Assembly (NCBI GenBank): GCA_965203755.1
Contig: OZ241910.1
Location: forward strand, 930,001-994,000
Reading direction: 5' to 3'
DNA: 64,000 nucleotides
Source: UBA6055 sp965203755
GTDB lineage: Bacteria > Chloroflexota > Anaerolineae > Aggregatilineales > Phototrophicaceae
Position numbers and translations under genes: made by a program. Below, piece by piece: positions 34,633 through 43,000 of this stretch. The notes beneath the pieces are model-generated. The model was not told where the DNA came from. It worked only from the letters and a program-made list of their open reading frames with translations, and ran no database searches. Numbering within the stretch: the stretch's first letter is position 1; each line of letters opens with the position of its first letter.

Positions 34633-35559
34633 CTAAAACAAGGGGGAAGGACGCGGCAGCCGCGCCATTTGACTGACATTCGTCATGCAGATCACGCCCG
34701 ACATGGCAAAGCCAATGGCTCCGCGGCGGCCGGCCGCCAGCGCATTGATGGCTGCCGAAACGGGCGGCAAATCCGCCATCAGCTGAATCTGCTGGGCGGC
34801 GGCGATCAAATCCTGGGCGAAGCGCTGGTGGCTGTGCGCCAAATCAGCGCCGCTGTAGACCCGTATCAGACCAGCCTGATTGTCGCTGGTGACCACCATG
34901 TCGCCGTCGGGCGAGCAGGCGATTTGACGGATTTCATAATGCACATCGACGCGCTTCAGCGCCGCGCCGCTTGCATCCGCCATTACGATTTGTTCGCCAT
35001 CCGTCAGCAAGATCAATCGGCCGCCGCGGGCGACGGCGACGCTGCTCGTCCGCAGGCGATCCATCCGCAAGCCCATATCGAACTCGCCGCGCCATACACC
35101 CCGGCGATAAATGCTTAGCCGCCCCTTGGCATCCAGAACAGCGACAAGCCCTTGGGATCGATCGAAGCCGACCGCCGCCAGGCTGTCCGCCTCGATGGTT
35201 TCAAGGACGCGGAGCTTGCCGCCGGCGAGGACCGTCAGCCGGCCCTTAGGTTCGCGAAAGAGTTTCAGGCTGCCGTCGTCGGTGGCATAAATCGTCGTCT
35301 GCCGGGCAGACACCACCGGCAGGCAGGCGCGATGCTTCAAATCGACCAGATGGGTCAAGAAAAGCCGCCAATTTTCGCTTAGATAATCCTTGTCAGCCGG
35401 CGGCGCGCCAATCTGACGGCAGCCATAGTGGACGCCGGCGGCCACATCATAAAAATCAACTCGGTCAGCCCGCGTCCATACCGCCAGCAAAGGCGGCTTG
35501 CCCGCTATGATTTGCAAGTCGTAGATAGCCTGGTTCGTGAGGTGAAGCCGCCAGTTCAT
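34633..35559 (-). CDS. Putative beta-propeller (WD40-like) protein, unknown role
   Basis: The 308-residue protein is made of repeated four-strand-like blocks: TIYATDDGSLKLFREPKGR, GLVAVLDAKGRLSIYRRGVW, LILLTDGEQIVMADASG and IACSPDGDMVVTSDNQAGLI, which look like propeller blades. No signal peptide or enzyme motif is seen. The C-terminus GFAMSGVICMTNV departs from the pattern. It heads a minus-strand run with the acetyltransferase-like and YCF45-like genes. Its promoter region contains three copies of an 8-base motif (35569-35597). Confidence 0.6.
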   Translation of the reverse strand: MNWRLHLTNQAIYDLQIIAGKPPLLAVWTRADRVDFYDVAAGVHYGCRQIGAPPADKDYLSENWRLFLTHLVDLKHRACLPVVSARQTTIYATDDGSLKLFREPKGRLTVLAGGKLRVLETIEADSLAAVGFDRSQGLVAVLDAKGRLSIYRRGVWRGEFDMGLRMDRLRTSSVAVARGGRLILLTDGEQIVMADASGAALKRVDVHYEIRQIACSPDGDMVVTSDNQAGLIRVYSGADLAHSHQRFAQDLIAAAQQIQLMADLPPVSAAINALAAGRRGAIGFAMSGVICMTNVSQMARLPRPSPLF

Positions 35560-35568
35560 GGGTCTCGT

Positions 35569-35597
35569 TTGGGATATGTTTGGGATAACTTGGGATA
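35569..35597. repeat. Three helically phased TTGGGATA repeats at a promoter
   Basis: TTGGGATA occurs at 35569-35576, 35580-35587 and 35590-35597, spaced 11 and 10 bases, about one DNA turn. On the minus strand they lie between a perfect TATAAT (35598-35603 read in reverse) and the start codon of the propeller gene, so they occupy the start of its transcript or its initial DNA. An operator or leader element is possible. Confidence 0.55.
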
Positions 35598-35643
35598 ATT
35601 ATAACACTTTTATGGCTTTGCGCCGATAACGTTTTCAAAAATC

Positions 35644-35652
35644 TGATAAAAT
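35644..35652 (+). promoter_or_regulatory. Extended -10 element of the Gfo/Idh/MocA gene
   Basis: TGATAAAAT matches the extended -10 pattern and lies about 100 bases before the ATG. No good -35 is seen, which extended -10 promoters tolerate. Confidence 0.4.
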
Positions 35653-35755
35653 CAATGTGAACATACATGATATGAAGCGATTTTCAACCGGCGGCGCGGG
35701 CAGGGATATGGAAACTGCCTGAACAGTCATATATGTTCACGAATGGAGGCTGGTG

Positions 35756-36817
35756 ATGGACAAACTGCGCGTGGGTTTTATTGGCGCCGGCAGGATTTCT
35801 GATTTGCATGCCCTGGCTTATCTCGATGACAGCCGCGCCGAGATCGCCGCCGTATGTGACAGCAATATCGAAATTGCGCGGCGGCGCGGTCAAGCCTGGC
35901 GCGTGCCGCCCGAACGGATATTCCATAACTACCATGATTTGCTGACGCTGGCAGATATTGATTTGGTCGAGATTCTGCTGCCTCATCATCTTCACTGTCA
36001 GGCGGCGCTGGCGGCCTTGGCGGCTGGCAAACACGTTTCTGTACAGAAGCCGATGGCGCTCACTGTGGCGCAAGCCGATAAAATGACGGCCGCCGCCGAC
36101 CAAGCCGGCCTCATCCTTAGAGTGTTTGAAAATTTTATCTTTTATCCACCAGTGCAGCGCGCCAAATCGCTGATTGACCAGGGCGAAATTGGCGACCTGC
36201 TGACCATCCGCCTGAAGAGCAATGCGGGCATCAGCCCCAATATGTGGGACGTCCCGGCTTCGGCATGGGCATGGCGCGCCAACGTTGAGGAATGCGGCGG
36301 CGGCCCGCTTCTGTTTGATGATGGGCATCACAAATTCGCATTGGCATGGCACTTCATGGGCATGGCTGAACAGGTTCACGCTTGGGTGGGTTCGACCGAA
36401 CTGGCGTCGGGCATGGCTTTGGATGCGCCGGCGATTGTCTCGTGGAAATACCCGCGCAATCGCTTCGGCTCGTTTGAAATCGCCTACTCGCCGCAGCTTG
36501 TCTTGGATACCCGCCACTATGCCCAAGATGACCGCGTTGAGCTTACTGGGACAAAAGGGGTTATTTGGGTCACGCGCGGGCACGGGAAAATGATGGATGC
36601 GCCGCCGGTCATCATGTATAAAGACCGTCAGACGCATGCCTTTTCCGATATGCCGGTCGGCTGGGAGCATAGTTTTATCAATTCGACCCGGCATTTTATG
36701 GATGCTTTTTTCGCCGGCGAAACCCCGCGGCTGACCGGGGTGGAAGGCCGTGAAATCCTGCGGTTCGCGCTGGCGGCCGGCGAGTCGGCGCGCAGCGGGC
36801 AGGCGGTAACGCTATGA
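35756..36817 (+). CDS. Gfo/Idh/MocA-family oxidoreductase
   Basis: A two-domain NAD(P)-dependent dehydrogenase has an N-terminal Rossmann fold, RVGFIGAGRISDLHALAY, and the characteristic AALAAGKHVSVQKPMALTVAQA, where the lysine of the QKP (usually EKP) motif helps catalysis. The C-terminal alpha/beta domain holds GGGPLLFDDGHHKFALAWHFMG, with the DxGxH-type active-site histidines. Substrates are usually sugars or cyclitols. ATG 35756 follows GGAGG at six bases; a GTG stands directly before it. It is convergent with xpt. Confidence 0.92.
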   Translation: MDKLRVGFIGAGRISDLHALAYLDDSRAEIAAVCDSNIEIARRRGQAWRVPPERIFHNYHDLLTLADIDLVEILLPHHLHCQAALAALAAGKHVSVQKPMALTVAQADKMTAAADQAGLILRVFENFIFYPPVQRAKSLIDQGEIGDLLTIRLKSNAGISPNMWDVPASAWAWRANVEECGGGPLLFDDGHHKFALAWHFMGMAEQVHAWVGSTELASGMALDAPAIVSWKYPRNRFGSFEIAYSPQLVLDTRHYAQDDRVELTGTKGVIWVTRGHGKMMDAPPVIMYKDRQTHAFSDMPVGWEHSFINSTRHFMDAFFAGETPRLTGVEGREILRFALAAGESARSGQAVTL

Positions 36818-36837
36818 ATAAGCCTGGCGGGGACGAA

Positions 36838-37416
36838 TCAGGTTTCCAGCATCGCAATCGCATCGCCGTCCATGCTGGCAATCGCTGCCAGCGCATGGAT
36901 CGGCACATCATATTTGTCCAGCATACGGCGGCGGCCGCCTTCAAATGTCTTTTCGACCACGACCCCAATGCCGACCAGATTGGCTTGGGCGCTGGCGACA
37001 ATCCGCGCCAATGCCAGCAGCGTTTTTCCGGTCGCCAGAAAATCATCAATAATCAGGATATTTTCATCCGCCGGCAAAAATTCGGCAGAAACCAGCAGCA
37101 GCGTTTCGCCGCCTTTGGTATGGCTGGGCGCCGTCTCCAAAAATACTGGGCCCGCCATCGTAATCGGTTTTCTCTTGCGCGCATAAACCACCGGCACATT
37201 CAGTTCAATGCCGGCCATCAAGGCCGGCGCAATGCCCGAAATCTCAGCGGTCAAGATGCGGTCGATTTTCACGCCAGCGAATTTGGCGGCGAATGCCTTG
37301 CCCATGCCGGCCATCAGCTGCGGGTCAAGCTGATGGTTGATGATGCTGTCGACTTTTAGAATACCGCCGCCGAGGTTCTTTCCCTCCAGCCGGATGCGGT
37401 CTGCCAATGCTTTCAT
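36838..37416 (-). CDS. xpt: Xanthine phosphoribosyltransferase
   Basis: A type I phosphoribosyltransferase salvages xanthine to XMP. Family markers are the N-terminal LADRIRLEGKNLGGGILKVDSIINHQLDP, the KIDRILTAEISGIAPA loop, YARKRKP, and the PRPP-binding signature ILIIDDFLATGKT near residue 122. Length 192 is typical for Xpt. Its ATG overlaps the DinB stop (ATGA at 37413-37416), so it is the last gene of a peptidase-DinB-xpt run. No purine riboswitch was recognised upstream of the run. Confidence 0.94.
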   Translation of the reverse strand: MKALADRIRLEGKNLGGGILKVDSIINHQLDPQLMAGMGKAFAAKFAGVKIDRILTAEISGIAPALMAGIELNVPVVYARKRKPITMAGPVFLETAPSHTKGGETLLLVSAEFLPADENILIIDDFLATGKTLLALARIVASAQANLVGIGVVVEKTFEGGRRRMLDKYDVPIHALAAIASMDGDAIAMLET

Positions 37417-37919
37417 CCAATCCCTCCGGCGGCATCGTTCAGCACGCGGGCGATCTGTTCAAGATGGTCAATATCATGCAAGCCGACCTGCATCACCGCA
37501 TCGGTCATCGTGAAGCGCCTCCGTTCTGGATGAATGCCGCCGCGCTCCCATTGTGCATCGCTCAAGGACTTGAAAAAGGCGATAAACCGCCGCCGCGACG
37601 TTTGCAGTTCGTCATAGGCCGCTGCCATCTGCTCCTGCTGATAGCCCTTTTCAATCGCCATCGCTTCGTGGTCATAAGCCGGCAGCTGGGGATGATCCTG
37701 TTCCAGCATCATGCTGGCGCGCTGATAAAAGATATGATCGAAATCTCGCAGATGACAGACAATCTCGACAATCGACCATCCCCGCGGGCCATCCCGCAGT
37801 GCATGCGCCCGCGTTTCCGAGACGTTTTTCAGGATATGCCCCAAGATGTCACAGGTCAGGCGCATCTGCGCCAGATGACGCTGGCGGACTTGATGCAGCG
37901 CCGCGGTCTCTTTTTCCAT
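37413..37919 (-). CDS. DinB-family putative metal-dependent protein
   Basis: This is a four-helix DinB/YfiT-type protein of 168 residues. The three metal-binding histidines can be assigned to CHLRDFDH (about residue 56) and the C-terminal HDIDHLEQI (about 150-154). Related enzymes include thiol-dependent S-transferases and maleylpyruvate isomerase-like proteins, but most are uncharacterised. It lies 24 bases after the aminopeptidase gene and overlaps xpt by four bases. Confidence 0.85.
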   Translation of the reverse strand: MEKETAALHQVRQRHLAQMRLTCDILGHILKNVSETRAHALRDGPRGWSIVEIVCHLRDFDHIFYQRASMMLEQDHPQLPAYDHEAMAIEKGYQQEQMAAAYDELQTSRRRFIAFFKSLSDAQWERGGIHPERRRFTMTDAVMQVGLHDIDHLEQIARVLNDAAGGIG

Positions 37920-37943
37920 ATCTTTATCCTCGTCGTGATGCGT

Positions 37944-39050
37944 TCAATCAAGCGGAGCAAACGCGAGTTCGCGCGGGAACGAGGTTAGCACATCAATGCC
38001 GTCTTCGGCAACCAGCACATTGTCTTCGATCCGCACCCCGCCCACCTGTGGGATATAGACGCCGGGCTCAATCGTAAAGACCATTCCCGCTTCCAATGCC
38101 TGGTCATTGCCGGCGACGATATTGGGCAGTTCGTGCACGCTCAAGCCGAGACCGTGTCCCAAACGATGAATAAAATAATCGCCGAATCCGGCGGCTTCAA
38201 TCACCTGGCGGGCAACGCGGTCCACTGCCGCGCAGGTCACGCCGGGGCGGGCGAACTCGCGGGCGGCGCGGTTGGCTTCATACACCGCCGCGTGCATCGC
38301 GCGCATCTGTTCGGTGGGTTCACCGACGCAAAAGGTGCGGGTGATATCGGCCGGATAATCTTGATAATAGGCGCCGAAGTCAATCAGCAAGAACTCATCG
38401 GCGCCCCAGACGCGGTCGCCGGCGGCGCCGTGCGGCAGGCCGCTTTTCTCGCCGGTCAAAACCAGCGCGAAAGCCAAGCCCTGCGCCCCGCGCGCAAGCA
38501 TTTCCGCCGACAGTTTGTCGGCGATCCGCCGTTCGGTCATCCCTGGGCTTGCCCACTGCATGGTCGCCTGCAAGGCGGCCTCGCTAATCTCAATCGCCGT
38601 TCGCATCTTGGCGACTTCCGGCGGCGACTTCCGCGCGCGCATATTCAAAAACAGCTGGCCGACATCGACCCCGGCCGCGGGTGAGACGCCCGCCTTTTCC
38701 AAAGCCAGCCATTCAAACAGGCGCATGGTTTGACCATCCACAGCCAGCTTCCCATCGGGCAGGCCCAATTCCCGCGCGGCGTCTCGAAAGGCTGGGTCAT
38801 AACCGCCTTCGTCCGTCCATACAAACCGCCGGGCTTCGATATCGGGCCGCGCTTCCAGCTTGGCGACCTCTAGCTCTGGAATGATAAAGGACAAGCCCTG
38901 CCGACCATAGAGGCCAACAATCGGGCGTTCGGACAAATGAAAGCGCAGGCCAGTGAAATAAACCATATTTTCGCCGGGCACAATCGCCACCGCATCGGCT
39001 TGACTTTGTTCCAATACGGCATCCAGCCGCGCCAGATAATCCATCGTCAT
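37944..39050 (-). CDS. M24-family Xaa-Pro aminopeptidase/dipeptidase
   Basis: This is a creatinase-fold metallopeptidase. The N-terminal domain (LDAVLEQSQADAVAIVPGENMVYFTGL) is that of prolidases. The C-terminal pita-bread domain shows the metal ligands: LLIDFGAYYQDYPADITRTF (two aspartates), HRLGHGLGLSVHE (histidine), FTIEPGVYIPQVGGVRIEDNVLV (two glutamates). It cleaves the bond before proline in peptides; aminopeptidase and dipeptidase action cannot be separated. ATG 39050 has GGAG eight bases upstream, and the frame upstream to 39200 lies over the divergent promoter. First gene of the peptidase-DinB-xpt run. Confidence 0.93.
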   Translation of the reverse strand: MTMDYLARLDAVLEQSQADAVAIVPGENMVYFTGLRFHLSERPIVGLYGRQGLSFIIPELEVAKLEARPDIEARRFVWTDEGGYDPAFRDAARELGLPDGKLAVDGQTMRLFEWLALEKAGVSPAAGVDVGQLFLNMRARKSPPEVAKMRTAIEISEAALQATMQWASPGMTERRIADKLSAEMLARGAQGLAFALVLTGEKSGLPHGAAGDRVWGADEFLLIDFGAYYQDYPADITRTFCVGEPTEQMRAMHAAVYEANRAAREFARPGVTCAAVDRVARQVIEAAGFGDYFIHRLGHGLGLSVHELPNIVAGNDQALEAGMVFTIEPGVYIPQVGGVRIEDNVLVAEDGIDVLTSFPRELAFAPLD

Positions 39051-39146
39051 CGCTGCATCTCCAATTCTTGAATCTTGTACCCCTAGTTTAACCTGCTTCA
39101 GCGTTTTTGCCCAAGCAAAGGGTAAAAGCGGCCTGGCGTCAAAATA

Positions 39147-39155
39147 TGCTATGAT
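39147..39155 (+). promoter_or_regulatory. Extended -10 element before the zinc-ribbon gene
   Basis: TGCTATGAT has the TGn preceding a near-consensus -10 hexamer (TATGAT). If used, transcription starts near 39162, downstream of the ATG at 39151, which favours a later start codon for that gene. Confidence 0.4.
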
Positions 39156-39555
39156 TAGGGCAATCTGTATCGGCAGCAAGGATTTGCCCAAGGTGGTCAT
39201 CGACCATTATGAGCCCAGCGCCGTCATGCGCGGCCTGCTTGACGGACAAGACTTCAGCAACCGCGTCGGCGGCAGCTGCGTTTATTGCTGTCCCCGCTGC
39301 CGGCGCCGGATTCGCTTTCGCTGGCGCAGCTTCTATCAGGCTGATGAACGTTCCTTCCTGCGGCGCCGACTTCGCCGTCTGTTCGATGACCTGACTCCAG
39401 ACCGCCCGCCCGCCGAGCAGGGTTTCCTTGATTTTCACTGTCCCACCTGCGCCGCGCCAACCCGCATTGTCTTTAATGTTCAGGATTATACTCAAATCGC
39501 CTTTCACTTTGATGTCTATGTGGCGCTTGTCGGTCAAGGGAAGACCATCCCATGA
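39151..39555 (+). CDS. Small cysteine-rich (zinc-ribbon-like) protein
   Basis: I do not recognise a named family. The protein has CVYCCPRCRRR at about residues 43-53 and FHCPTCAAPTRIVF near 95-108, two cysteine knuckles that could bind one zinc as a split ribbon. The stop overlaps the next gene (ATGA at 39552-39555), so they are coupled. ATG 39151 lies within a candidate -10; GTG 39193 after AAGGA would give a 120-residue protein and may be the true start. Its partner is helicase-associated-like, which suggests nucleic-acid work. Confidence 0.65.
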   Translation: MIRAICIGSKDLPKVVIDHYEPSAVMRGLLDGQDFSNRVGGSCVYCCPRCRRRIRFRWRSFYQADERSFLRRRLRRLFDDLTPDRPPAEQGFLDFHCPTCAAPTRIVFNVQDYTQIAFHFDVYVALVGQGKTIP

Positions 39556-41321
39556 AGAATCTGTTCGCAACCTTAAACGGCTATGATCCAGGGATGCTTT
39601 CGGCATTGGCTGAAGTTTGGGGGATCGCCAGCAAAAGCCTCCAGAACGATGAGATCATCGCCCGGCTTCAGGAAGCCATGCTCGACCCCAAAGCTGCGGA
39701 AGCGGTTTGGGAGCGGCTGGACGAGCCGGCGCGGACCGCCGTCCAGCTGTTGGTCAGCAGCAGCCGGCATCGGATGAAGCTGGGGCAGTTTGAACGGCTC
39801 TATGGCAAGATTCGCAAATTGGGACGGGCGCAAATCAACAAGGAGGAGCCGCACAAACAGCCGCAAAGCGCCGCCGAAGCCTTGTATTACCGCGGTTTCA
39901 TTGGCGAAGGCTTTGACAAGGACGACGGCGATTTCATCGGTTTTGTTTACGTCCCGCAAGACCTGACGGCCGCGCTGCCGCTTCATAAAACCAGCTATGA
40001 GCATCTCGGCGACGCGGCGGCCTTCCCCGAAGCCGAATTGCCGGCGCCAAAGGTGGTGGACAATGTGCAGAACGCAAAGCCAGCCGATACATCCATCATC
40101 GACGACATGACGACGCTGCTGGCTTTTTTACAGATGGCCGCCGCCGATATCGAGGGAATGGGCTTTGCCGCGGCGGCGGTCGCCGCTATTCAGCCGCACC
40201 TGCTGCATCCCGGCGGCGCGCGTTTGGCTTTTCTGCTGGGGATTGGCCGCAGCGCCGGCCTGATTGCGGCGCAGGATGGCAAAGCTCATCCACGCCGCCG
40301 TCAAGCGCGCGCCTGGCTGAATGCCGCGCGCGGCGAACAAATCCGCCAGCTGGCGCAGGCTTGGCTGGAAAGCAAACATTACCGCGATCTGTGGCACATC
40401 CCCGGACTCGATCCGGATGATTCTGGCTGGTCTTATGACCCGGCGCCGGCGCGGAACTCGGTTATGACGCTGTTCAGCGATCTGGCGCCGCCGCAGGACT
40501 GGGTTTCGGTCAACAGCCTGATTGATATGATTAAGGAGCTTGAGCCGGATTTTCACCGTCCCGACGGCGATTATGACAGTTGGTACATCCGCAGCGAAAC
40601 CGGCGAATTTCTACGCGGCTTTGAAAGCTGGGACGCCGTTGAGGGATCGCTGGTCAAGCATTACATGCTGGGGCCGATGCACTGGCTGGGCTTGCTGGAT
40701 ACCGGCGATGATGCGGTGCGCTTAACGGCTTATGGCCGCGCCTTTCTGCGAATCGCGGATTGGCCGCGGCTGGCGGAACCTTTTTATCCGATTGAAATCG
40801 AGCGCGGCGGCCGCCTGCTGGCATCGCGCCGCGTCAATCGCTTTGACCGCTTTCAGCTGGCGCGTTTCACCGACTGGGTGCAGAAAGGCGACCCTTACGT
40901 CTATGAGCTTCATGCCGCCAGCATCCAAAAAGCCGCCGCGCAGGGGATCCATGCCGGGCATATTCAGGCATTCATGCGGCGGCATCTGGACGGCGAGCCG
41001 CTGCCGGCATCCATCGCCAAACTCTTGCGGAACTGGCAGGATGGGGCGAAAACATCCATTGCCTTCGAGACCCTGACGGTGCTGCGCGCCAGCGCCGAAG
41101 AGACGCTTGACCGCATCTACGACATACCCGCCTATCGCCGCTTCTTGGGCGCGCGTCTGGGCCCGATGGCTTGTGTCATCCGCGAAGACCAATGGGAAGC
41201 ATTACAGGCCAAACTGGGTGAAGCTGGGGTTGCGGTAGATATTTCGGGCATCCAATCCAATCAAGACTTGCCGCTCAAACAGCCAGACTCAAAAGAAGAC
41301 TTGACAAATGAACGAAAATGA
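39552..41321 (+). CDS. Large protein resembling helicase-associated XPB/Ssl2 N-terminal domain proteins
   Basis: The 589-residue protein begins with a winged-helix-like segment (MLSALAEVWGIASKSLQNDEIIARL, then WERLDEPARTAVQLLV), a pattern seen in proteins with the Helicase_C_3 (XPB/Ssl2 N-terminal-like) domain. The middle is helical with WLYxxx-type repeats; the C-terminal part (YPIEIERGGRLLASRRVNRFDRFQLARF, then IRALLRD-like helices and AYRRFLGARLGPMACVIREDQWEALQAKL) also resembles those proteins. No helicase motifs I-VI are present, so any role is as a DNA-binding partner. It is coupled to the zinc-ribbon-like gene upstream. Family assignment is tentative. Confidence 0.6.
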   Translation: MKNLFATLNGYDPGMLSALAEVWGIASKSLQNDEIIARLQEAMLDPKAAEAVWERLDEPARTAVQLLVSSSRHRMKLGQFERLYGKIRKLGRAQINKEEPHKQPQSAAEALYYRGFIGEGFDKDDGDFIGFVYVPQDLTAALPLHKTSYEHLGDAAAFPEAELPAPKVVDNVQNAKPADTSIIDDMTTLLAFLQMAAADIEGMGFAAAAVAAIQPHLLHPGGARLAFLLGIGRSAGLIAAQDGKAHPRRRQARAWLNAARGEQIRQLAQAWLESKHYRDLWHIPGLDPDDSGWSYDPAPARNSVMTLFSDLAPPQDWVSVNSLIDMIKELEPDFHRPDGDYDSWYIRSETGEFLRGFESWDAVEGSLVKHYMLGPMHWLGLLDTGDDAVRLTAYGRAFLRIADWPRLAEPFYPIEIERGGRLLASRRVNRFDRFQLARFTDWVQKGDPYVYELHAASIQKAAAQGIHAGHIQAFMRRHLDGEPLPASIAKLLRNWQDGAKTSIAFETLTVLRASAEETLDRIYDIPAYRRFLGARLGPMACVIREDQWEALQAKLGEAGVAVDISGIQSNQDLPLKQPDSKEDLTNERK

Positions 41322-41567
41322 GTGAAAGTTGGGGGCTGAATCGTCGCATTTGGCGCCGAAGGCTGACCTGGAACGGCTGGGCAGTCGCATCAATGCGAAT
41401 CTCGTCTCGCCGCCATGCTGCCAGAAGTGAAAAAGTGAAAACGGCGGCCTTTTAGTCGCCTTTTGCAGATGTTTCTGTGATACTCTGCTGTGAAACCGCC
41501 GCGCATGGCTCAAGATGGCAAAAGCGGTTATAAACAAGATATCATGCGCCGTTTGGGAGGATGACTC

Positions 41568-41801
41568 ATGTCCGCCGCTTATGTATTGATTCACCTTAAC
41601 ATAGCCGTTGATTTCGCCGATTCGCTGAATGCCATCCGCGCCATTGACGGGGTTCAAAGGGCTGACCTGGTGGTTGGGCCCGATGACTGCATCGCCTATA
41701 TTGAAGCCGATGACGCCGCGCGGCTGATGAATGCCATCCGCGCCATCCGCAGCGTCGATGGCGTCGACAAGACCGATACCCGCTCGGTCGCCCAAGTGTA
41801 A
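41568..41801 (+). CDS. Stand-alone Lrp/AsnC ligand-binding (RAM) domain protein
   Basis: The 77-residue protein has the compact beta-alpha-beta layout of the Lrp/AsnC effector-binding domain: AYVLIHLNIAVDF, AIRAIDGVQRADLVVGPDDCIAYIEADDAARL, then AIRAIRSVDGVDKTDT ending in an RSV strand. It has no helix-turn-helix. Such stand-alone domains bind amino acids or partner with full-length regulators. It precedes a small lipoprotein gene by 14 bases. Confidence 0.75.
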   Translation: MSAAYVLIHLNIAVDFADSLNAIRAIDGVQRADLVVGPDDCIAYIEADDAARLMNAIRAIRSVDGVDKTDTRSVAQV

Positions 41802-41814
41802 GGCTGACCCGACG

Positions 41815-42213
41815 GTGCTGAATCCTGGCCGGCGTTTGACCTTGCTGACTGTGCTGCTAAGCGCATGCGCGCCCATCGTTCCGGCGACGGCGCCGCCGCA
41901 GCTGGAACACACGCCGGGCGCTTTCGCGGTGGTCACAGACGCGTTCTTTGATGCTGGCCGGTTTCGGGTTGATTATCCAAAGTCATGGCGCGTCGTCAAG
42001 ACAAGCATCGCCGCCGCCGATCATCTGGAAGTCGTCTTTGCCGCGCCGGACGGCGGCGCCGTCACTCTGACGGAGGCTGACTCGGCTGGCGATGAGCCTT
42101 TTGTCGCCCTCGACCATGGCATTATCCTTCAGATACGGATCCAGCCGGGCGGCGGCGATGCGGCCGCTTTTGTCTCGGCGGCCAAGAAACTGGCCGGCAG
42201 CATCCGCTATTAG
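41815..42213 (+). CDS. Small lipoprotein, PsbP/DUF1795-like
   Basis: GTG 41815 starts a short signal peptide with a lipobox (LTLLTVLLSAC), so the mature protein would be anchored by lipidation of the cysteine. The remaining 115 residues have strands like GRFRVDYPKSWRVVKT and HLEVVFAAPDGGAVTL, which recall PsbP-like/DUF1795 domains. A longer frame upstream runs through the RAM-domain gene and is rejected because the signal sequence would be internal. Role unknown; it is shorter than usual for the family. Confidence 0.65.
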   Translation: MLNPGRRLTLLTVLLSACAPIVPATAPPQLEHTPGAFAVVTDAFFDAGRFRVDYPKSWRVVKTSIAAADHLEVVFAAPDGGAVTLTEADSAGDEPFVALDHGIILQIRIQPGGGDAAAFVSAAKKLAGSIRY

Positions 42214-42313
42214 GGCGCCGGCATTCGCTGCCATTTTTGACCGCCGAAACGCTGGGAAATGAGGCGAATAAAGAAAAAGATGTCTTGTGAAACGGAGTTG
42301 GGGGCAGGATCTG

Positions 42314-43000
42314 ATGACCAAGAAAATACTCGTCGTTGACAACGATGAAGCGGCGGCGCGGCTGACTGCCATGCTGCTGGCGCAGCGCGGTTTTGAGGCT
42401 GTCAAAGCCCATGAGGGCCGGCAAAGCCTGCGTCTTGCCTATCGTCATCAGCCGGATTTGGCGCTGCTTGACACTGTCATGCCTGATATGAGCGGCTGGG
42501 ACATCTGCAAACGGCTGCGCGAGATGTCGGATATGCCGATTATCTTTTTGAGCGCGCGGAATCAGGTCAAGGATATCGTCAAGGGGCTTGAGACTGGCGC
42601 CGATGACTATATTGTGAAACCCTGTGACCATGAAGAGTTGATAGCGCGGATACAAGCCTGTCTGCGCCGCGCGCCGGCTTCTAATATAAGCGACGAACTC
42701 GCGTTTAATCAGGGCGGCTTCCGCATCAATTTGGCGAATCGAGAAGTTTGGGTGGACGGCAGCCTCAAACATCTGACGCCGAAAGAGTTCAGCCTGCTGG
42801 CGGCGCTGGCCGGCAAAGCCGGGCGCGTTGTCAAACAGGCTGACCTGATCGCGGCGGCGTGGGGTGAAGAATACATTGACGCCATCGACAGCCTTAAACT
42901 CTATATTCACTACCTGCGGCGAAAGCTGGAAGACAATCCCCAGCAGCCAGAATACATTCTCACCACGCGCGGCGTTGGGTATCGCTTCGTCAAGCGCTAA
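42314..43000 (+). CDS. OmpR/PhoB-family response regulator without adjacent kinase
   Basis: The receiver domain (residues 1-115) has the acidic pocket VVDNDE, the phosphoacceptor aspartate in LALLDTVMPDMSGWD (about 52), and the conserved lysine in IVKPCD. The winged-helix DNA-binding domain (about 130-228) shows LTPKEFSLLAALAGKAGRVV, then SLKLYIHYLRRKLEDNP and TTRGVGYRF. ATG 42314 is preferred to 42287 because the receiver starts there. No histidine kinase is next to it; the neighbour overlaps it end to end on the other strand by 11 bases. It would activate or repress genes after phosphorylation by a distant kinase. Confidence 0.92.
   Translation: MTKKILVVDNDEAAARLTAMLLAQRGFEAVKAHEGRQSLRLAYRHQPDLALLDTVMPDMSGWDICKRLREMSDMPIIFLSARNQVKDIVKGLETGADDYIVKPCDHEELIARIQACLRRAPASNISDELAFNQGGFRINLANREVWVDGSLKHLTPKEFSLLAALAGKAGRVVKQADLIAAAWGEEYIDAIDSLKLYIHYLRRKLEDNPQQPEYILTTRGVGYRFVKR

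Noticed and set aside
41731..42213. Longer version of the lipoprotein gene starting inside the RAM-domain gene
   Set aside because: The signal peptide and lipobox would be internal; GTG 41815 places them at the N-terminus.
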